From Motiliproteus sp. MSK22-1 (lineage in GTDB: Bacteria > Pseudomonadota > Gammaproteobacteria > Pseudomonadales > Balneatricaceae): a stretch of 64,000 nucleotides of DNA. The notes beneath the pieces are model-generated. The model had not been told where the DNA came from, did not search any database, and saw nothing but the letters and a program-made list of their open reading frames with translations. The translations under genes were made by a program, and so were the position numbers. The stretch is taken from the NCBI RefSeq assembly GCF_001968815.1, contig NZ_MIEQ01000072.1, positions 123,691 to 187,690 on the forward strand. Direction: 5' to 3'. Shown here one piece after another: positions 36,278 to 44,175 of the stretch (the first letter of the stretch is position 1; each line of letters opens with the position of its first letter).

Positions 36278-37150
36278 ATGAACTTCTCAATTAGATTTTT
36301 TTATTACTTCTTGTTTTTGTTGATTTATCTGTTTTCATCTTTTGCTAGAGCCAATAATACAGTGGGAACTTACTCAGGTAATATTCCGCCGGTTGCTAAC
36401 TGTCATGATGTTCTGCTTGGAGTTGAAAAAAGGTTTTTAGGTTATGATGGCTGGCGAATGGTTAAAGTTAGAACGGTAGGACAGAATAATAACGTCAAAC
36501 ACCGAGTCTATACAATGAGTCATAAGAATAAAGGTGTTACCCGTTACATACGTAGTCAGTTGCTCGAACCAGATGAAGTAAAGGGTATGGAGTCTTTTTC
36601 TATCGATTACTTTGATGATGGAATGCAGGATAAAACCTGGTTGTATATGCCATCCCTTAATAAGGTATTAAGCTTTGAGTCAAAGGATTTGACGGGGCGG
36701 ATTTATGGTTCGGATCTGTCCATCGGTGAAATGATGGTGCGTAGAGATCGCGATTACGATTGCAGAATGCTGGGAGATGGGGAATACAATGGCTACGATA
36801 TTTATAAAATATACTTTGAGCCAAATAATGAAGATGAATTGATACGTCTTGGTATTCGAAGTGGGGAGGCTTGGATCGAAAAAAGTACATTCGCAGTAAT
36901 CTATTCGTTGTTTAATAGCATATCTCCCAATGAACAAGTTGTTATCGACTCGGATAAGTGGCACTGGGTTGATGGGGTTTTTTCATCAGCAACCCGAACA
37001 GTAACAAGCTTTAAAGATGGTCGGCCAATATCAACTTCATATTTTAAAACCTACGATGAAAGATATAATATAGGTTTGCCAGAACGTTGGTTTTCTCCTG
37101 AACATCTTGGCTCGGGTGATGAGAGTTGGTTAGAGTTTCACAAAAAATAG
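36278..37150 (+). CDS. Outer-membrane-lipoprotein-sorting-type (LolA-like) exported protein
   Basis: A 290-residue protein with signal peptide MNFSIRFFYYFLFLLIYLFSSFARA. The mature part has the LolA-like/DUF1329-type beta pattern: VEKRFLGYDGWRMVKVRTVG, SFSIDYFDDGMQDKTWLYMPSLNKVLSFESKD, YGSDLSIGEMMV, YDCRMLGDGEYNGYDIYKIYFEP. A segment of type W-x-Y-x-P followed by G-S-D is the usual family mark. Members often accompany RND exporters, but none is present here. Markedly more AT-rich than its neighbours, as is the 250 bases before it, which hints at horizontal origin. Confidence 0.7.
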   Translation: MNFSIRFFYYFLFLLIYLFSSFARANNTVGTYSGNIPPVANCHDVLLGVEKRFLGYDGWRMVKVRTVGQNNNVKHRVYTMSHKNKGVTRYIRSQLLEPDEVKGMESFSIDYFDDGMQDKTWLYMPSLNKVLSFESKDLTGRIYGSDLSIGEMMVRRDRDYDCRMLGDGEYNGYDIYKIYFEPNNEDELIRLGIRSGEAWIEKSTFAVIYSLFNSISPNEQVVIDSDKWHWVDGVFSSATRTVTSFKDGRPISTSYFKTYDERYNIGLPERWFSPEHLGSGDESWLEFHKK

Positions 37151-37192
37151 TGATGTATCATTGGGTTCCCATAGCCACGGTATGAATGAGGT

Positions 37193-37900
37193 ATGATAAC
37201 GGACTTGAGTGAAGAAAAAATTATTCAATCCTGGAATAAAAACTCAGCTCCCTGGGTCCAGTCTGTTCGGGAAAACCGGATAGAGAGTCGTGTTCTCGTG
37301 ACCAATCAGGCAATTGTTGAGGCCGTGGTGTCGGTAGCCCGTGAGCAGGTGCTGGATCTGGGGTGTGGGGAAGGGTGGCTATCGCGGGAATTAATCAAGA
37401 GAAAGCTTTCAGTAATGGGGGTGGACGCGGTGCCTGAGTTGATCGAAAAAGCTCGGCTCTCCGGCTCCAGCAGGTTTGAGGTCATGTCTTATGAAGACAT
37501 TGCAAATAAAAAATTGGAGCTTACTTTCGATACTCTGGTCTGTAATTTCTCCCTCCTTGGCAAGAAGTCTGTTGAGGATCTGTTTCAGGCCGTTCCCGAG
37601 CTGTTGAACCCAGGCGGGTATTTTATTGTGCAAACAATTCATCCGGTATTTGGCGGTGGTACAGAAGACTATACAGACGGCTGGAGAAAAGGCTCATGGA
37701 AGGGTTTTGCGGAGGGCTTTACCGACCCGGCCCCTTGGTATTTCAGAACCCTGAGTTCCTGGTTTGAGCTATTCAGGCAGAGTGGTCTTGAAGTCATCGA
37801 AATACAAGAGCCTGTTAATCCTGTGACGAAAATGGCCGCATCGGTTATTTTTATTTCTCGAGTCGGCGCTGAGTTTACCGGTTATGAGATCGATCAGTAA
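37193..37900 (+). CDS. Class I SAM-dependent methyltransferase
   Basis: A 235-residue methyltransferase of the Methyltransf_11/25 type. Motif I VLDLGCGEGWLSRELIKRK (about 52-70), acidic end of strand 2 in VMGVDAVPELIEKAR, and motif LNPGGYFIVQTIHPVFGG. The C-terminal part YFRTLSSWFELFRQSGLEVIEIQEP is typical of small-molecule methyltransferases. ATG start 42 bases after the LolA-like gene, probably the same transcript. Substrate unknown. Confidence 0.85.
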   Translation: MITDLSEEKIIQSWNKNSAPWVQSVRENRIESRVLVTNQAIVEAVVSVAREQVLDLGCGEGWLSRELIKRKLSVMGVDAVPELIEKARLSGSSRFEVMSYEDIANKKLELTFDTLVCNFSLLGKKSVEDLFQAVPELLNPGGYFIVQTIHPVFGGGTEDYTDGWRKGSWKGFAEGFTDPAPWYFRTLSSWFELFRQSGLEVIEIQEPVNPVTKMAASVIFISRVGAEFTGYEIDQ

Positions 37901-37940
37901 CACTTAAGGATTCAGTAGCACTTAACCGGATAAATTATTA

Positions 37941-38375
37941 TCAGCTGTGAGCACGTTGGTCGATGGCCTCGCGAAGCTGTTCAAGCTCTGTAGGTCGTAG
38001 CTGATGCTGCAATACTTCAAAGAGTTCTCGTTCTTCAAATCTGACGTGACCCGACAACAACTCCCCGAAATGCTTCAGTAAAACTCTCGGAGGGGTTTTC
38101 TGGTCTGACAGGATTTCATTTAGTTTCTGGTGTTCGGTTAATAGCTGGCTTTTTAACTCCTTTGCTCCAATTCGGGTTAAAACAGGAACCAGCACCTCTT
38201 CTTCTATTTTGAAGTGGGGGGCTAAATCCTTTTTTGCAAACTGGAGCGTTTTTATCCAGAAGTTTGCGCACTGCTCATCGGAATCTCTGTTACTGCTGGC
38301 TTTGCACCGGCTTGCCGTTACTAAGGCGTGATGATGCTCCTTCGATAATTGTTGTAGCTGTTGTATTCGTTTCAT
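37941..38375 (-). CDS. Hemerythrin-domain protein
   Basis: A 144-residue four-helix protein with the di-iron ligand pattern of hemerythrins: KEHHHALV (H14/H15), PHFKIEEEVL (H...E), LLTEHQKLNEIL (H...E) and SGHVRFEERELFE (H...E). Located as the last gene of an operon that begins with a small Cys-rich protein and nnrS under NsrR operators, so it is likely a nitric oxide-responsive iron protein related to the YtfE C-terminal domain. The spacer to nnrS is 23 bases. Confidence 0.82.
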   Translation of the reverse strand: MKRIQQLQQLSKEHHHALVTASRCKASSNRDSDEQCANFWIKTLQFAKKDLAPHFKIEEEVLVPVLTRIGAKELKSQLLTEHQKLNEILSDQKTPPRVLLKHFGELLSGHVRFEERELFEVLQHQLRPTELEQLREAIDQRAHS

Positions 38376-38398
38376 CCTGTGTAATCCAAAAAAAGAGG

Positions 38399-39634
38399 TT
38401 ATTTAGGTAAAGTCTGATGCGGTGCTGGAGACAGCAAAATGGGTAGATAGCGCAGGGCAAATAACAGAAAGGCAAGCAACCACAAAACAGCAGCTAAGGG
38501 TAAGCAGGTGGGGAACAGGCTGGCGAGTATCCGAGTCAGGGCTGCCAGGTTAATAACGACAAAGGCTGCCGTCATTAGTTTGCCTGCTTTTAGCAAGCGG
38601 TTGGTGTGGCCTAAGGCAGCCCGCGCAGCTACTGCCAAAATTAAACCCGCCATGGCTCCGACACTGAGCGCATGTATTGCAGCACCGACGGGTACGGTAC
38701 TGCTGAAAATGCTCACAGCAATAATTAAAAAACCGATCCCAATCCAGGCATAGCCGATATGTAATGAGAGCAGCATTGGTTCTTTAAGAGTGGACAGGCT
38801 TTGCCAACGGGCCAGTCTAAAAATCTGCAACGTAGAGGCAATAACTGCGATGACTGCGGTTACTTTGGCTTCTGGGTATAGCGTCCAACAAAATGCTAAA
38901 AGGATCGTTGCAATCACCGCTGTTATATCTGCTGTGCCGAAGGGAGCCGGCAGTGATTGGGGGGCTTTGGGGTTCGCTTGTAATTGCTGTTGCTTTAGCC
39001 AGTTTCCAGTAAATGCGGGGATGATTCGTCCGCCGATAAGGCTGATTAACAGGCAGACAAGCATTAATGCCGCCCTACCGACATAATTTTGAAGTTCTGG
39101 AATTGCTGTCAAAGGAGTGGTGAAAGAATTCAGGTGGAACAGCGAGTTGAGCAGGGTGAACAATGATAGGACCAACACAACCTTCAGATTACGATAATTA
39201 CGCGAGATCAGTATTTCCCGACCGACTAAAATAGTCAGTAACAGCCAGTAACTACTATCAGCAACGAGAATTAAAACGGGACTGACACCTGCCCCAAAAC
39301 TGATTGCGATTCTTCCAACAATCCAGCAACTGACCAGCAGTATCAGAGGAAGGCCGCTGACAGGAGCGCGGCCACTCCATTTAGCAACTGCTGCCAGTAG
39401 AAAACCGCCAATGGCAGAACCGATAAAAGCAAACAGCATTTCATGACTGTGCCAGGCCAGAGGAGTAAAAGGGCTTGATGGACTTGGAAAATATCCGTAC
39501 AGATAAGATATCCACCAGAGCAGCAGTATTAGTGCTGATAGCGCAGTACAGATAAACAATGGCCTGAATCCATTACTGAAAATCAGCTCAAGACGATTTT
39601 TCGGCTGCTTTTCAAAAATCAGAGAAGTGGCCAT
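38399..39634 (-). CDS. nnrS: NnrS family membrane protein
   Basis: A 411-residue integral membrane protein with about 12 hydrophobic segments. It begins with SNGFRPLFICTALSALILLLWW, contains AWHSHEMLFAFIGSAIGGFLLAAVAKWSGR, where the histidines bind haem and copper in the family, and SVGAMAGLILAVAARAALGHTNR near the C-terminus. NnrS relieves nitric oxide stress in denitrifiers. ATG with GAGGA upstream. It is in an operon under two NsrR sites. Confidence 0.9.
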   Translation of the reverse strand: MATSLIFEKQPKNRLELIFSNGFRPLFICTALSALILLLWWISYLYGYFPSPSSPFTPLAWHSHEMLFAFIGSAIGGFLLAAVAKWSGRAPVSGLPLILLVSCWIVGRIAISFGAGVSPVLILVADSSYWLLLTILVGREILISRNYRNLKVVLVLSLFTLLNSLFHLNSFTTPLTAIPELQNYVGRAALMLVCLLISLIGGRIIPAFTGNWLKQQQLQANPKAPQSLPAPFGTADITAVIATILLAFCWTLYPEAKVTAVIAVIASTLQIFRLARWQSLSTLKEPMLLSLHIGYAWIGIGFLIIAVSIFSSTVPVGAAIHALSVGAMAGLILAVAARAALGHTNRLLKAGKLMTAAFVVINLAALTRILASLFPTCLPLAAVLWLLAFLLFALRYLPILLSPAPHQTLPK

Positions 39635-39700
39635 CTTCGGTCCTCTATAGGGTTCCTTCGTTTGTCTTCCGCAATCCTCGAGATCAGGAGTTCTCCGACA

Positions 39701-39886
39701 CTAGTCTGAAAAAAGATCCCATTCATAGGGTTCAATAATGTTTTGCTGATGCTTTAAGTGAATAGTCTGCCTTAGCTGCCTACACTGCTGACTTTTGATT
39801 GCAGAATTATCGCGGCAATGCTTTGAATAAAGGGCTGCACAGCCGCAATCTCTGGAGATAGGGTGGAATTCAGTGGTTTGTTTCAT
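39701..39886 (-). CDS. Small cysteine-containing protein in the NsrR-controlled operon
   Basis: A 61-residue frame with a strong GGAGG ribosome site seven bases upstream of the ATG and a position between the NsrR operators and nnrS. Cysteines lie in RDCGCAALYSKHC and SQQCRQLR. No domain recognised. The context suggests it could be a metal- or NO-responsive small protein; this is inference. Confidence 0.6.
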   Translation of the reverse strand: MKQTTEFHPISRDCGCAALYSKHCRDNSAIKSQQCRQLRQTIHLKHQQNIIEPYEWDLFSD

Positions 39887-39945
39887 TGCTTAACCTCCAT
39901 ACGAAGGCTTGATCCAGCCTTGTCTTCGCTTGTTTGTTAAAACTT

Positions 39946-39968
39946 AAGATGTATTTTGTATGTATCTT
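39946..39968. promoter_or_regulatory. NsrR operator, site 1
   Basis: A 23-bp inverted repeat with arms AAGATGTATTT and GTATGTATCTT around one central T, matching the NsrR consensus of two AAGATGYATTT-type half sites with one spacer base. Located between nsrR and the minus-strand operon. Confidence 0.85.
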
Positions 39969-39970
39969 TA

Positions 39971-39993
39971 AAGATGGATGTTAAATGTATCTT
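39971..39993. promoter_or_regulatory. NsrR operator, site 2
   Basis: A second 23-bp 11-1-11 inverted repeat with arms AAGATGGATGT and AAATGTATCTT, two bases after site 1. A weaker possible third partial site lies at 40057-40079 (ends in AGATATATCTT). Confidence 0.82.
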
Positions 39994-40153
39994 TACAGGA
40001 AGTCCAGGATTTTTCTAATAAGATAGGCCTGATAAAGCACATTATAATGGTGATATAATGTATAAATTAGATATATCTTAAAGTGTTTTTCAGGATGTTC
40101 TTATGGGGAATCCTGGAAAAGTACAGAGAACGCAGCAATTGACCGAGAAACTA

Positions 40154-40588
40154 ATGCAGCTCACCAAATACACAGATTTTGCTTTTAGGACATTGATTTT
40201 TCTGGGGATTCAGAAACCGGCTGAACTGGTTACTATCACGATGGTTGCGACGCACTTTGATATTCCTCGTAATCATCTGGTGAAAATTGTTCACCAATTG
40301 GGCAAGCTGGGCTATATCGAAACTGTACGTGGAAAGGGGGGAGGGATCAGATTGGCGCGTCCCGCCGCCAAAATCACCATTCGAGAAGTTGTTGAGGCAA
40401 TGGAAGAAAAGCTGGAGCCGGTAAACTGCGCTAAACCTTCCTGCCCAATTGTAGCCAGTTGCCGTTTGAAAGGGGTATTGGCGGAGGCTCAGGAGGCGTT
40501 TCTGAGCGTATTGGGCGGGTATTCGTTGTCAGACCTTCAACAGCATCCGGAGCAGCTACAACGACTGCTGAAAATATATCCTCTTTAA
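40154..40588 (+). CDS. nsrR: Rrf2-family nitric oxide-sensing repressor NsrR
   Basis: A 144-residue Rrf2 regulator. It begins MQLTKYTDFAFRTLIFLG, like E. coli NsrR (MQLTSFTDYGLRALIYM), which is why I start at 40154 rather than at an ATG 51 bases upstream. The winged helix contains FDIPRNHLVKIVHQLGKLGYIETVRGKGGGIRL. The three Fe-S cysteines are in VNCAKPSCPIVASC (about 88-101). It represses genes for NO detoxification until NO disrupts the cluster. It faces the nnrS operon over two operators. Confidence 0.92.
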   Translation: MQLTKYTDFAFRTLIFLGIQKPAELVTITMVATHFDIPRNHLVKIVHQLGKLGYIETVRGKGGGIRLARPAAKITIREVVEAMEEKLEPVNCAKPSCPIVASCRLKGVLAEAQEAFLSVLGGYSLSDLQQHPEQLQRLLKIYPL

Positions 40589-40629
40589 CGTTTATCTAGA
40601 GTATAAAACTGGATGAAAGGCTGCGGGTA

Positions 40630-41442
40630 TTACCGATATCTGTCATGAATTGCTTTGTAGGTTCCATCAAGCTGGATCAGTTTTAGCCCATCGTTAAACA
40701 GTTCCAGCAGCGTCTCATAATCAGGCCAGTGTTTGCTGAAACAGAGATGGAAAGGAGATATGTGCTGGTCGCTTAATTCGAAGTAGCGAATCTTGTCAGT
40801 AATACCAAGCTTTTTCGAAGTGTAGGCGGCATTCTCCTTGATGGTATAAAAGACGTCAGCTCTTCCCATAATGAGAAAAAGCAGTGCTTGTTCATTGGAG
40901 TCGAGCACTATATGGGGTAATGCCAGTTTCGATAATTCATCTTTAAAGGCGTACCCACGAAGGCCGATGCCTTTTAAAGTTCTTGTGTCCTCCAGTGAGT
41001 GCAATGGAGGGCCGGAGTACCCGGTGTGTACAGCCAGTACCGGGGTTAGCGCACTGATCGGGTCAGATACAGCGACAAATGAACGGCGTTTTTCTGCATC
41101 GACACAGGACAGCATGGCTGCAACTTCCCCTAATTCCACTGACTTAACTACCCGCTTCCAAGGAACAAAAAGTACTCGAGCCTGAATACCAACCCGTTGG
41201 TAGGCTGCTTTCAGTACCTCTACGTCAAAACCTTCCAGGCCGTTTACCGGTTCTTTTAGTTCATAGGGAGGGAAATCCGTGGCCAGTACTTCAATGTCAG
41301 TTGTTTCTGTTATGTGGTTATTGCTGGTAGTTAAATCATCGGCGGATAAGTTTCCGATAAAAAAAGTCAGGATTAAAAACAAAGAAGAGAAAGGAATTGT
41401 GTAACCTGTGCAGTGAGAACAACCGGAAACAGTGTATATCAT
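40630..41442 (-). CDS. Orphan family 3 extracellular solute-binding protein
   Basis: A 270-residue exported protein. A hydrophobic N-terminal segment (YTIPFSSLFLILTFFIGNLSA) precedes a mature part with IEVLATDFPPYELKEPVNGLEGFDVEVLKAAYQRVGIQ, VPWKRVVKSVELGEVAAMLSCV and LIMGRADVFYTIKENAAY. This is the SBP_bac_3 fold. No permease or ATPase nearby. It is one of three such stand-alone binding proteins in the window (others at 12271 and 24698). Convergent with nsrR. Confidence 0.8.
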   Translation of the reverse strand: MIYTVSGCSHCTGYTIPFSSLFLILTFFIGNLSADDLTTSNNHITETTDIEVLATDFPPYELKEPVNGLEGFDVEVLKAAYQRVGIQARVLFVPWKRVVKSVELGEVAAMLSCVDAEKRRSFVAVSDPISALTPVLAVHTGYSGPPLHSLEDTRTLKGIGLRGYAFKDELSKLALPHIVLDSNEQALLFLIMGRADVFYTIKENAAYTSKKLGITDKIRYFELSDQHISPFHLCFSKHWPDYETLLELFNDGLKLIQLDGTYKAIHDRYR

Positions 41443-41838
41443 CTGATGGATACCCCCTTTCGGGTGGTCAATAGCCTACAACCTGAATGCTATTAACAGC
41501 AGTATAGCCCAGAAGTCTCGATGAAGTTGTTATGCTGCCCGGGTTAACACAGAGGTCCGATCGCACTGAAGGCCCCTAGGGGCCTGCTGAGAACATAATG
41601 GAGTTATTGGCAGGTTCGCTAACCTGAAATTTATTTAAGGCTACACTTGAATAACTTGCCCTGTCTGGGAAAAGGCGTTTTGATCTTTGTCATACCCCGG
41701 GCTATGCTAGGGCGAATTTTTAGATCTTGGAAAGCTACGGAGTTACTGATTTTAAGTTTTTCTGAACCTTACCTTACTCCGGGGCTTTTTATACATGGAT
41801 TCAATCCCCACCTCTGCGTCAATAAAAGGAGCAGTCTA
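41443..41838. other. Intergenic region upstream of the bacterioferritin genes
   Basis: 396 bases without a supported gene. It holds a 16-bp perfect palindrome AGGCCCCTAGGGGCCT at 41570-41585 joined to a repeat copy, then an open stretch that would extend the bacterioferritin frame upstream but lacks any family similarity. Confidence 0.5.
41581..41617 (-). repeat. Dispersed intergenic repeat, copy
   Basis: On the minus strand reads GAACCTGCCAATAACTCCAT then TATGTTCTCAGCAGGCC. It overlaps the right end of the palindrome AGGCCCCTAGGGGCCT at 41570-41585, so the end of this copy forms its own hairpin. Confidence 0.7.
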
Positions 41839-42303
41839 ATGCAAGGTGACAAACAGGTTATCGGGTACCTTAATAAGGTACTTACCACTGAACTCACATC
41901 GATCAATCAGTTTTTTCTACATGCTCGAATGTATAAGAACTGGGGGCTGGAAGAACTTAATTCCAAGTCTTATAAGAAGTCCATTAAGGATATGAAGCAG
42001 GCCGATGAACTTATCGAGCGGGTGCTTTTTTTGGAAGGTTTGCCTAATCTGCAAAGCCTTGGGCACCTGCGTATTGGTGAAAACACGGAAGAAATGCTGC
42101 AAGGGGATCTGGAGTTTGAAATAGAACAGTTAAAGCTGTTACGGGAAGCTATTGCCTGTTGCGAAAATGCCGGAGACTATGTCAGCCGGGATATATTGGA
42201 AGACATTCTTGGCTATGAAGAAGAACACGTTGATTGGATCGAAGCGCAGCAGTATTTGATCAGCAATGCAGGTGTGGAAAACTACCTGCAATCGAAAATG
42301 TAA
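41839..42303 (+). CDS. bfr: Bacterioferritin, haem-binding subunit with altered ferroxidase site
   Basis: A 154-residue bacterioferritin starting MQGDKQVIGYLNKVL; AAAAGGAG precedes the ATG. The haem ligand M52 is present. Ferroxidase residues E18, E94, E127 and H130 are conserved, but E51 is aspartate and H54 is glutamine (KDMKQADE). This is the pattern of a haem-binding partner subunit. Iron is stored in the 24-mer, probably as a mixed shell with the next gene product. Followed 18 bases later by the second subunit and further on by bfd. Confidence 0.9.
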   Translation: MQGDKQVIGYLNKVLTTELTSINQFFLHARMYKNWGLEELNSKSYKKSIKDMKQADELIERVLFLEGLPNLQSLGHLRIGENTEEMLQGDLEFEIEQLKLLREAIACCENAGDYVSRDILEDILGYEEEHVDWIEAQQYLISNAGVENYLQSKM

Positions 42304-42321
42304 TTGCGTGGGAGATAAACG

Positions 42322-42792
42322 ATGAAAGGTAATACCACTGTTATTGATACGCTGAATGGTCTTTTGGCATTAGAACTGACGGCTATGGACCAGTATTTTA
42401 TTCACTCGCGAATGTATGATGACTGGGGCCTGCATAAGCTTTTTGAGCGGATTGATCATGAGTTTGATGATGAGAAGGGGCATGCATCGTTATTGATAGA
42501 GCGTATTCTTTTTCTTGAAGGTGTCCCAAATATGGTCAAGCGGGAGCCCTTGAATATCGGCAGCGATGTACCCTCAATGCTGCAAAGTGATCTGGATGTC
42601 GAATATGCTGTTGATAAGGCACTGAAAGAGGCTATTAAGGTCTGTGAAGATCATCAGGATTATCAGAGCCGTGAAATCCTGGAAAAACTGTTGGAAGATA
42701 CCGAGCAAGACCATGCTTACTGGCTTGAAAAGCAGTTGGGACTAATCCAGAAGATCGGTCTTCAAAACTATATCCAGTCGCAGATGGGATAG
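42322..42792 (+). CDS. bfr: Bacterioferritin, ferroxidase subunit without haem methionine
   Basis: A 156-residue bacterioferritin with GGGAGA upstream of the ATG. The ferroxidase residues are intact: E18, E51, H54, E94, and an E-x-x-H pair at 128/131 shifted by a one-residue insertion (LEDTEQDHAYWLE). The haem position 52 is lysine instead of methionine. It complements the preceding subunit, which has the methionine but a defective iron site. Confidence 0.9.
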   Translation: MKGNTTVIDTLNGLLALELTAMDQYFIHSRMYDDWGLHKLFERIDHEFDDEKGHASLLIERILFLEGVPNMVKREPLNIGSDVPSMLQSDLDVEYAVDKALKEAIKVCEDHQDYQSREILEKLLEDTEQDHAYWLEKQLGLIQKIGLQNYIQSQMG

Positions 42793-42995
42793 TATCAAGC
42801 AGACTCAAAGGTTTGCCTTCGGGCACCAGAGGTACCTAGGGGGGCTTGTTACCAGAGAGCCCCTGAATGGTTTGCGTTATCGTTAAACAAGAGGGTCCAT
42901 ATAACCCATACAAACGGACTTCCTTCCAATAAAAGTTTGTTTTCTGCCTTCCTCTGGCTTCTTGCTGTTATTTCTAATGATCGATGCTGCTCTGA

Positions 42996-43163
42996 CTGCT
43001 AAGGAAATGGGATGGGCTAGAGGTCAGTCATTCGAAGAGTCGTATTGCACTGAGTGCTGATGTCATGAAAGAGCAGCAGGAGCTGTTCTTTGGTGCTGGC
43101 ATGAACGCCTGTGTTCTTAGGCCTTTTCAAAGAGAGGAACTATATGCGCTCTGGCTGCTGTAG
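42996..43163 (+). pseudogene. Remnant of a response-regulator receiver domain
   Basis: The frame ending at a TAG at 43161 reads WDGLEVSHSKSRIALSADVM, then continues with MKEQQELFFGAGMNACVLRPFQREELYALW. This is the C-terminal half of a CheY-like receiver domain: the DGLEV helix, the R-I-A-L-S-A beta-4/threonine-serine switch region and the K-P-F loop (lysine replaced by arginine, RPF). The upstream frame has stops, and no phospho-acceptor half is present. It is a decayed leftover of a hybrid sensor kinase or response regulator. Confidence 0.75.
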
Positions 43164-43258
43164 AGTTTGCCAAAGTGAATGCTGAGGCCGATTAGCGGCA
43201 TTGCAGGAAGTCTCTCAGATCAAAAGAAACTTAATTCATATCAATTCGTAATGTAAAC

Positions 43259-43277
43259 GATATTGCGAATCAATCTT
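43259..43277 (+). promoter_or_regulatory. Possible Fur box upstream of bfd
   Basis: GATATTGCGAATCAATCTT matches the 19-bp Fur consensus GATAATGATAATCATTATC at 13 positions by eye and lies 46 bases before the bfd ATG. bfd is Fur-controlled in many Gammaproteobacteria, which raises the prior. Confidence 0.45.
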
Positions 43278-43322
43278 ATTGGGTGTATTATCTCTTTCGA
43301 ACTAGGATGGAGATATAGCATT

Positions 43323-43511
43323 ATGTACGTCTGCATTTGTCGCGCTGTTACCACTTCTCAGATCCAGCGTGAAGCAACCGAAGCCGATGGTAAACGCTCA
43401 GTACGGGAAATTAACGATCGCCTTGGTTGTGGTAAGGACTGTGGTCGCTGTCGATCTAATATTAAACAGCTGGTACAGGAAGCCCAGTCTCACTCTTCAC
43501 AGCAAGGTTAA
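43323..43511 (+). CDS. bfd: Bacterioferritin-associated ferredoxin
   Basis: A 62-residue [2Fe-2S] protein starting MYVCICRAVTTSQI. Four cluster cysteines fit the Bfd pattern C-x-C ... C-x-x-x-x-C-G-x-C (CIC at 4-6, LGCGKDCGRC at about 35-44). Bfd binds bacterioferritin and donates electrons through its haem to release stored iron. It is about 530 bases downstream of the two bacterioferritin genes, separated by the receiver-domain remnant and a possible Fur box. Confidence 0.9.
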   Translation: MYVCICRAVTTSQIQREATEADGKRSVREINDRLGCGKDCGRCRSNIKQLVQEAQSHSSQQG

Positions 43512-43619
43512 GATCACTAAGACAAAAGAGTTAAGATCAGGTTTGTCGTTGTGGTTCTGATTTCAACAGTTTTTTTCTGATTGGCTTGCAGCCCCTGCAG
43601 GTTAGTGTTTCATCTCCCT

Positions 43620-44099
43620 TCAACCCTCTTGGGGTGTCTCCAGCGCTGCCATAATACGTTGGAAATAAACTCGGTACTCTGCGGGTATCTCCATGCTCTT
43701 ATAACTATCCGCGTTGATACAGACGGTAGTTGTTCTGGCATCAACACAGACAGTGCCGTTCACTTCAAAAATATAGCGAAGCCCCAGAGAAGCTCTTCCG
43801 AGCTTAAAGCAAGTGACTTTGACGACCGGTCGGTCACCAAATTGCAGGGGGTGTTTAAAATCTACGTCAGAATGAGCCATTGGGAATGCAACCCGCTCAT
43901 TCTGTATCAGGTGGTAGTAGCGAACCCCAATATATTCCTCCCAGAGGTTTTCGAAGGATTCATGGATAAAATTATGAATACGGGGAAAATAGGCAATACC
44001 GGCTGGATCTACATCTCCGAAGCGCACTAAATGCTGAGTCAGAAACATTTCATTGCCATCGTTAGAGGTTGTACTCAGCAAGTTGGAGCGGGGTGTCAT
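43620..44099 (-). CDS. Hotdog acyl-CoA thioesterase (4-hydroxybenzoyl-CoA thioesterase/YbgC type)
   Basis: A 159-residue single hotdog domain. The motif VRFGDVDPAGIAYFPRIHNFIHESFENL holds the catalytic aspartate in D-V-D-P-A-G-I, characteristic of the 4HBT I family. FPMAHSDVDFKHPLQFGD and LRYIFEVNGTVCVDARTTTVCI follow. It hydrolyses an acyl- or aryl-CoA ester. The pad-like operon lies about 10 kb further along; there is no direct operon link. Confidence 0.82.
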   Translation of the reverse strand: MTPRSNLLSTTSNDGNEMFLTQHLVRFGDVDPAGIAYFPRIHNFIHESFENLWEEYIGVRYYHLIQNERVAFPMAHSDVDFKHPLQFGDRPVVKVTCFKLGRASLGLRYIFEVNGTVCVDARTTTVCINADSYKSMEIPAEYRVYFQRIMAALETPQEG

Positions 44100-44175
44100 A
44101 ATTTGTTTCTCTTTTATACCGTTGTATAAAACACTTTATCAGTTGTTGCTGTGGATCTCTTGATTAGATTCTTGT

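Noticed and set aside
40057..40079. Third NsrR site
   Set aside because: The right arm fits but the left arm matches at only about half of its positions; mentioned only as weak.
41647..41838. A 64-residue N-terminal extension of the first bacterioferritin
   Set aside because: The family starts at MQGDK; AAAAGGAG lies before ATG 41839 and the extension has no similarity.
42827..42870. Terminator after the second bacterioferritin (GGGGCT / AGCCCC)
   Set aside because: Short stem, long loop, no T tract; not convincing enough to list.
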